From assembly GCF_018603905.1 (NCBI RefSeq), contig NZ_JAHFZZ010000011.1:248001-312000 (forward strand): 64,000 nt of DNA, in the 5' to 3' direction. The notes beneath the pieces were generated by a model. The model did not search any database, was not told the DNA's origin, and saw only the letters and a list, made by a program, of their open reading frames with translations. A program made the position numbers and the translations under genes. This stretch comes from Nonomuraea sp. NEAU-A123. GTDB lineage: Bacteria; Actinomycetota; Actinomycetes; Streptosporangiales; Streptosporangiaceae. Positions 59,000 to 64,000 of the stretch are shown here, in pieces. Positions within the stretch are counted from its first letter, which is position 1, and each line of letters begins with the position of its first letter.

Positions 59000-59326
59000 A
59001 TGGCCACGACCATCACCCTGAACGCGCCGGTCGCCACGCTGATCAACGTCTTCACCGTCCAGAGCAGCCGGCAGCGCGAGCTCGTCGAGCTCCTGACCAC
59101 CGCCACCGAAGAGGTGATGCGGCATCGGCCGGGATTCGTCGCCGCGAACATCCACGCCAGCACCGACGGCACCAGGGTGCTCAACTACGCCCAGTGGGGG
59201 AGCGCGGCGGACTTCGAGGCCATGCTGGCCGACCCGGAGGCCCAGGTGCACATGAGGCAGGCGGCCGCGATCGCCGACCACTACGACCCGCACCTGTACA
59301 CCGTCGAGTCGGTGCACCACCAGTAA
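59000..59326 (+). CDS. antibiotic biosynthesis monooxygenase (ABM) domain protein
   Basis: 108 residues from the ATG with AGGAGG six bases upstream; an in-frame ATG at 58985 lies in front of that site and is unlikely. The ferredoxin-like ABM fold shows in LINVFTVQSSRQRELVELLT, RHRPGFVAANIHASTDGTRV and NYAQWGSAADFEAML. Cofactor-free quinone or anthrone oxygenases have this fold, as do haem-degrading enzymes. Controlled by the divergent MarR regulator. Confidence 0.9.
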   Translation: MATTITLNAPVATLINVFTVQSSRQRELVELLTTATEEVMRHRPGFVAANIHASTDGTRVLNYAQWGSAADFEAMLADPEAQVHMRQAAAIADHYDPHLYTVESVHHQ

Positions 59327-59409
59327 GGGACGGGCGGTTGGCCTCATGTGAGGCTGGAGGCTGTGGGGTGCACAGCCTCCTGAGGGCTGCCAGGCCTACC
59401 GTGGTCGCC

Positions 59410-61434
59410 ATGACGTATCGGGTCGCGATGGACATTGGCGGCACCTTCACGGATGTGGTCTGCTACGACGAGCGGACCGGCGCGGTAGTCGCGTCGAAGG
59501 CGCCCAGCACGCCCGGGGATCTGGCTGAGGGGGTGTTCGCCGCGCTGGGATCGGTGGTGGCCGACCTCACTGAGATCTCCTTTTTCGTACACGGCACCAC
59601 ACAAGGGCTGAACGCGCTGCTGGAACGCAAGGGCGCCAAGGTGCTGCTGCTGGCCGGCCAGGGAGCCGGGCACGCCTACCACATCGCGCGTGGCAACCGC
59701 ACGCGCATGTTCGACCTGCGGTATCGCAAGCCGGTGCCGCTGGTGCCGCGCGAGCACATCGTGGAGGTCGGCGGCCGGCTGGACTGGCGGGGCGGTGAGC
59801 TGACCGCGCTGGACGAGCAGGCGGTACGGGGGGCCGCGCGGCGGGCGTTGGCCGAGGGCTTCGACGCGGTGGCGGTGTGCCTGCTGTTCTCCTACGCCAA
59901 CCCCGAGCACGAGGTGCGCGCGGCGGAGATCCTCCGCGAGGAGCTGGGTGAACGGGTGCTGGTAGTGCTCAGCCACGAGGCGGCCCGGGAATGGCGGGAG
60001 TACGAGCGGACCTCCAGCGCGGTGCTGGAGGCCTACACCGGTCCGGCGGTGCGCCGGTATCTGGCCGGCATCGAACGACGGTTCGCCGAGCGGGGACTTG
60101 GCGTGCCGGTGCACGTCATGCAGTCTTCCGGTGGGCTGGTCAACGCTTCGCACGCGATGCGCCGGCCGTTGCAGACGCTGCTGTCTGGGCCGGTCGGTGG
60201 CACGATGGGCGGGGTGGCGCTGGCCCGGCTGCTGGGTGGTCGCCGCAATGCGATCTGCGTGGACATGGGCGGCACCTCGTTCGACGTCTCCCTGGTGATG
60301 GACGGCCGGCCCGACATCACCAGCGAGGCCTCGATCGAGGGTTTCCCGGTGCTGATGCCGCTGGTGAACCTGCACACGATCGGCGCGGGCGGCGGATCGC
60401 TGGCCTATGCCGAGGCGGGGGCGCTGCGGGTAGGCCCGCAGTCAGCCGGCGCGGTGCCCGGCCCGGCCTGCTACGGGCGCGGCGGTACCCAGCCGACGGT
60501 GACCGACGCCAACGTGGTGCTGGGGCGGGTGGATCCGGAGTGGTTCGCCGGCGGGCTGATGAGCCTGGACGTGGAGGCGGCGCACCGGGCCGTGGCCGCG
60601 CTGGCCGGGCAACTGGGGATGGAGCCGGTGCGGCTGGCCGAGGGCATCTGCCAGGTGGCCAATGCCAAGATGGCGCAGGCGATCCGGACGATCACCGTGG
60701 ACCACGGGATCGAGCCGCGCGAGTTCGCGCTGCTGGCCTTCGGCGGAGCGGGCGCGATGCACGCGGTGTTCATCGCGCGGGAGCTGGGCATCGGCGAGGT
60801 GGTCGTGCCACGCTTCCCCGGCGCGTTCTCCGCCTGGGGCATGCTGGAGGCCGACGTGCGGCGGGATCTGACCGAGCCGCATTTCCGCGGCCAGGAGTCG
60901 CTGGACGGACCGGCGATGGCGACGGCGCTCGCCGCGCTGGAGGCCTCCGCGCTGGCGGAACTGGCGGCCCAGGGGGTCCCGACGGCACGGCGGCGCGTGG
61001 AGCACGCCGTGGACATGCGGTACGAAGGTCAGGACTACACCCTCACCATCCCACTGGAAGGCGCCGACGAGTCCGCGGCGCCGGACTTTCTGCCGCGCGT
61101 CGCCGCGCGGTTCGCCCAGGCGCACACCGCCCGCTACGGGCATGCCACGCCGGAGGCGCCGGTGGAGGTCGTGATGCTGCGCTCGACGGGGCTGGGCACC
61201 TTTCCCCGCCTGGCGGCCGCGTCGCCAGAGGTGGAGGAGCGGGCGGCGGTGACGCGGCAGGTCGTTTTCGACGGGGTGACGCACGGGACGCCGGTGGTAC
61301 GCCGGTCGGCGCTGGCCGGCGAGCTGGCGGGCCCGGCGATCGTGGTGGAGGAGACGGCCACCACGGTCATCCCGCCAGGCTGCGTGGCTTCGGTGGACGA
61401 GTTCGGATTCCTCATCATCAAGGTGGCGCCATGA
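59410..61434 (+). CDS. hyuA: hydantoinase/oxoprolinase family protein, HyuA subunit
   Basis: 674 residues from the ATG. It starts MTYRVAMDIGGTFTDVVCYD, the actin-like ATP-binding phosphate-1 motif of ATP-dependent N-methylhydantoinase/5-oxoprolinase A subunits. Further family motifs are VHGTTQGLNALLERKGAKVL, SGPVGGTMGGVALA, ICVDMGGTSFDVSLVMDG, IGAGGGSLAYAEAGALRVGP and FGGAGAMHAVFIARELGIGE. With HyuB it hydrolyses a cyclic amide or ketone-type substrate using ATP; acetone- and acetophenone-carboxylase subunits are relatives. The stop overlaps the hyuB start by four bases. The exact substrate cannot be read. Confidence 0.92.
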   Translation: MTYRVAMDIGGTFTDVVCYDERTGAVVASKAPSTPGDLAEGVFAALGSVVADLTEISFFVHGTTQGLNALLERKGAKVLLLAGQGAGHAYHIARGNRTRMFDLRYRKPVPLVPREHIVEVGGRLDWRGGELTALDEQAVRGAARRALAEGFDAVAVCLLFSYANPEHEVRAAEILREELGERVLVVLSHEAAREWREYERTSSAVLEAYTGPAVRRYLAGIERRFAERGLGVPVHVMQSSGGLVNASHAMRRPLQTLLSGPVGGTMGGVALARLLGGRRNAICVDMGGTSFDVSLVMDGRPDITSEASIEGFPVLMPLVNLHTIGAGGGSLAYAEAGALRVGPQSAGAVPGPACYGRGGTQPTVTDANVVLGRVDPEWFAGGLMSLDVEAAHRAVAALAGQLGMEPVRLAEGICQVANAKMAQAIRTITVDHGIEPREFALLAFGGAGAMHAVFIARELGIGEVVVPRFPGAFSAWGMLEADVRRDLTEPHFRGQESLDGPAMATALAALEASALAELAAQGVPTARRRVEHAVDMRYEGQDYTLTIPLEGADESAAPDFLPRVAARFAQAHTARYGHATPEAPVEVVMLRSTGLGTFPRLAAASPEVEERAAVTRQVVFDGVTHGTPVVRRSALAGELAGPAIVVEETATTVIPPGCVASVDEFGFLIIKVAP

Positions 61435-63005
61435 TCGACCCGGTCACGACAGAGATCATTCGCTGCGCGTTGCTGCAGGCGGCCGAGGACATGAACGCGA
61501 CGTTGATCCGCTCGTCGTACACGCCGGTGATCTACGAGGCCAAGGACTGCGCGGTGGCGTTGCTGGACCGCGACCACAACGTGCTGGGCCAGTCGTCGGG
61601 GTTGCCGATCTTCCTGGGCAACCTGGAGGTGTGCACGCGCGAGACGGAGGCGCTGTACGGCAGGCAGGTGTGGCAGGAAGGAGACGTGTGGGTGCTCAAC
61701 GACTCCTATATCGGCGGCACCCATCTCAACGACGTCACGGTGTACGGGCCGATCTTCGTTGACGGCGCGTTGGCGGGTTTCGCGGCGTCGCGGGCGCACT
61801 GGCTGGATGTGGGGTCGAAGGATCCGGGCGGGTCGATGGACTCCACCTCCATCTTCCAGGAGGGGCTCAGGCTGGGTCCGGTGAAGATCTACGCCGGTGG
61901 CCGGCCGTGCCGTGACCTGCACGAGGTGATCGCGCGTAACACGCGTTTCCCGCACGCCACGCTGGGCGACATGCGGGCGCAGGTGGCGTGCGCGATGACC
62001 GGGCAGCGGCGGCTGGCCGAGATCGTGTTGCGCTGGGGGCTGGAGACGGTCATGGCGGCGCGGGATGAGATCTTCGTGCAGACCGAGCGGCTGGAGCGGG
62101 AGGCCATCACCGCCATTCCCGACGGCGTCTACAGCGCCGGAGGATTCCTCGACAACGACGGCATTTCGCTGGATGTGCCGCTGCCGGTGAACGTCACGGT
62201 GACCGTCGCCGGGTCGGATATGTCGGTTGATCTGAGCGACTGTGCTGATCAGGCGGAGGGGCCGGTCAACTGCGGCGCTGCGCAGGCGGTGGCGGCCGCC
62301 CGCGTGGCCTTCAAGCTGCTGGTCTCCGGCGAGGTGCCGCTGAACGGCGGCTCCTTCCGTCCGCTGCGGGTGATCACCCGGCCGGGGTCGATGCTGGCCG
62401 CCCGGTCCCCGGCCGCCTGCCAGTACTACTACTCCCATCTGGGGCTGCTGATCGATCTGGTGGTCAAGGCCCTGGCCGGGGTGCTGCCGGGCAAGGCGGC
62501 CGCCGCCTCGTACGGCGACTCGATGATCGTGCAGTTCTCCGGCACCGACCCGCGTACCGGCAAGCTGTACGTCTCCCAGGAGGCCACCGTCGGTGGGTGG
62601 GGTGCCTGGGACGGTGGCGACGGCGAGAGCGCGCTGATCAACAGCGTCAACGGCGACCTGCGTGACATGCCGATCGAGGTGCTGGAGACGCTCTTCCCGG
62701 TGCGGGTGCACCGGTATGAGCTCCGCCCCGGCTCCGGCGGCGCCGGTCGCTGGCGTGGCGGCGACGGGGTGGTGCGCGAGTACGAGTTCCTCGGCCCGAC
62801 CTCGCTGTCGTTGTGGTTCGAACGCTCGGTCACTCCGGCGTGGGGGCTGGCCGGTGGCCACGCGGGTGTGCCGCCACGGGTGACGTTGAACCCGGGTACG
62901 GCGGGCGAGCGGGAGGTACTGAAGGTCAACGCCCTGCCGGTGCGGGCCGGTGACGTGCTGCGGTGCGAGTCCGGGGGTGGCGGCGGGTACGGCATGCCTG
63001 GTTGA
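61431..63005 (+). CDS. hyuB: hydantoinase B/oxoprolinase family protein, HyuB subunit
   Basis: 524 residues from an ATG overlapping hyuA by ATGA. Family motifs run in order: DPVTTEIIRCALLQAAEDMN, LIRSSYTPVIYEAKDCAVAL, WVLNDSYIGGTHLNDVTVYG, HWLDVGSKDPGGSMDSTSIF, PVNCGAAQAVAAARVAF and the C-terminal GGAGRWRGGDGVVREYEFLG. It forms the catalytic partner of HyuA in the cytoplasm. An NCS1 permease/racemase pair that could feed such a pathway lies about 55 kb away in this window, not adjacent. Confidence 0.93.
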   Translation: MIDPVTTEIIRCALLQAAEDMNATLIRSSYTPVIYEAKDCAVALLDRDHNVLGQSSGLPIFLGNLEVCTRETEALYGRQVWQEGDVWVLNDSYIGGTHLNDVTVYGPIFVDGALAGFAASRAHWLDVGSKDPGGSMDSTSIFQEGLRLGPVKIYAGGRPCRDLHEVIARNTRFPHATLGDMRAQVACAMTGQRRLAEIVLRWGLETVMAARDEIFVQTERLEREAITAIPDGVYSAGGFLDNDGISLDVPLPVNVTVTVAGSDMSVDLSDCADQAEGPVNCGAAQAVAAARVAFKLLVSGEVPLNGGSFRPLRVITRPGSMLAARSPAACQYYYSHLGLLIDLVVKALAGVLPGKAAAASYGDSMIVQFSGTDPRTGKLYVSQEATVGGWGAWDGGDGESALINSVNGDLRDMPIEVLETLFPVRVHRYELRPGSGGAGRWRGGDGVVREYEFLGPTSLSLWFERSVTPAWGLAGGHAGVPPRVTLNPGTAGEREVLKVNALPVRAGDVLRCESGGGGGYGMPG

Positions 63006-63430
63006 GTCCGGTCTCCGGGGCGCGGGACGGCCGCTTGATCAGGCGTGGGCGGCTCAGTGCCGCGCACCATAGGACCGCCCCCTTCCTGTTCGGCTGTGCA
63101 CCGCGCATCGACGCGCGGTGCTGCCTGTGCACCACGCACTGGCCGTCAGTGTATGAGCAGATCAGAGGGTGTTTTCGCGGCAGTCCGCATCGCCTCGCCT
63201 ACGGCAAGGGCGCCGGAAGCCGCGCGGGCCCGGGGTATCGACCGAGCCCGGCGGTAGGGGATGCAGGGTTCGCGCTTGCGTGAGCATTCACTGCTGCGGA
63301 AACACCCGAAATCCGGGATTGATGCGCACCGGGTTTTCGGGTTCTGGATACGTAGCGTCACGGTCCCTCAGCAGCCTCACCATCTGGCCATGAGTGTGTG
63401 TGGCTGGTGAGAAGATCGGGGGTGCTCCGA
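63006..63430. other. intergenic region without a gene
   Basis: About 425 bases between hyuB and the GtrA-family gene. Short GC-rich inverted repeats occur (for example GCGCGCATCGACGCGCGG-like sequence near 63105). No coding frame with family features was seen. Confidence 0.5.
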
Positions 63431-63967
63431 ATGGCAAACGCAGTACTCGCGAGATTACCGGAACCGCTGCACGCGCTTGCGCTGAAGCACCGTGAACTGC
63501 TGAAGTTCGCGGTGGTGGGTGGAACAACGTTCTTAGTGGACAACACGGTGTTCTATGGGCTGAAGCTGACCATTTTGGAACCGAAGCCGGTGACCGCGAA
63601 GGTCATCGCGGTGCTCGTGGCGACGATCGTGTCCTACGTGTTGAATCGCGAATGGTCGTTCCGGACCAGGGGCGGCCGCGAGCGCCGTCACGAGGCGGCG
63701 CTGTTCTTCCTGGTCAGTGGCGTCGGTCTGGTGCTCAGCTCCGCGCCGCTATGGATCTCCCGGTACGCATTCCGCCTGGAGATCCCGGACGTGAGCCTGG
63801 TGGCCCAGGAGATCGCCGATTTCGTGAGCGCGCAGATCATCGGCACGCTGATCGCCATGGTCTTCCGCTTCTGGGCGCTCCGGAAGTGGGTCTTTCCCGA
63901 TGAGAAGGCCCAGTCCGGCCGTGTGCGGCTGGCTCCCACTCCCGATCCCGCGGACGAGGCGGCTTGA
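63431..63967 (+). CDS. GtrA-family membrane protein
   Basis: 178 residues from the ATG (MANAVLARLPEPLHALALKH); a GTG 11 codons upstream is also open. Four transmembrane helices carry the GtrA pattern: LLKFAVVGGTTFLVDNTVFY, VLVATIVSYVLNREWSFRTR, ALFFLVSGVGLVLSSAPLWI and IGTLIAMVFRFWALRKWVFP. The family helps move lipid-linked sugars or works in cell-envelope polysaccharide assembly. No glycosyltransferase is visible before the window ends. Confidence 0.93.
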   Translation: MANAVLARLPEPLHALALKHRELLKFAVVGGTTFLVDNTVFYGLKLTILEPKPVTAKVIAVLVATIVSYVLNREWSFRTRGGRERRHEAALFFLVSGVGLVLSSAPLWISRYAFRLEIPDVSLVAQEIADFVSAQIIGTLIAMVFRFWALRKWVFPDEKAQSGRVRLAPTPDPADEAA

Positions 63968-64000
63968 TGGCAGCGAATCCGCCCACTCTGGCTTGCTGAC

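Overview
The window looks like chromosome from a high-GC filamentous actinomycete. A Streptosporangiales-type organism (Nonomuraea-like) is my inference, from two copies of the DUF574 methyltransferase family, large AfsR/LuxR-type ATPase regulators, a vitamin-B12-riboswitch-controlled class I ribonucleotide reductase, conservon-like remnants and a typical Gly-Cys-Gly-Val tRNA cluster. No search was run. Family names rest on motifs read directly from the translated sequence.

Region by region: 0-5 kb holds a truncated FAD oxidoreductase, a secreted BP74-like protein, and an XRE-cupin regulator divergent from an NCS1 permease/hydantoin-type racemase pair. 5-14 kb holds a HATPase_c kinase-like protein, two divergent paralogous NB-ARC ATPase regulators (only one with a LuxR HTH), a DUF574 methyltransferase, a P450 and an APC permease. 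14-24 kb has four tRNAs, a lysozyme-like/amidase fusion, a TetR-controlled ABC exporter, glmS, a second DUF574 protein and an orphan Bug-type lipoprotein. 23.4-28.1 kb is the nrdAB locus, with two NrdR-like boxes 31 bp apart and a cobalamin riboswitch, followed by an MscS channel. 28-32 kb has an EamA exporter with a CGNR regulator, a DsbA-like/CcdA pair, a YCII protein and an odd class-I-shaped tRNA with anticodon CAG.

32.2-46.8 kb is an accessory island. It contains a decayed IS (ISL3-like, 37-bp inverted repeats), an OLD-family ATPase-TOPRIM nuclease with a SAP-like insertion, a two-gene NLR-like pair, a membrane HTH-SH3 regulator divergent from a secreted SH3-like protein, remnants of a sigma-like gene and a conservon-type GTPase, a broken tyrosine integrase and a 3' fragment of a tRNA-Thr(CGU). 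The standout is the pair at 36.8-40.9 kb. A 132-residue protein with two transmembrane helices ends in a RHIM/PP-like amyloid motif, and the overlapping downstream gene encodes an nSTAND NTPase with 14 WD40 repeats that starts with nearly the same motif. This looks like a receptor/membrane-effector immune pair acting by amyloid templating.

46.9-58 kb is carbohydrate-related: a FadR-type GntR regulator, a secreted sialidase with a LamG-like domain, and a five-gene arabinan-type operon (solute-binding lipoprotein, two permeases, GH43, GH51) divergent from a LacI regulator, with palindromic operators between them. 58-64 kb holds small open reading frames, a MarR/ABM-monooxygenase divergent pair with a clear operator, an ATP-hydantoinase/oxoprolinase pair (hyuA-hyuB) and a GtrA-family membrane protein.
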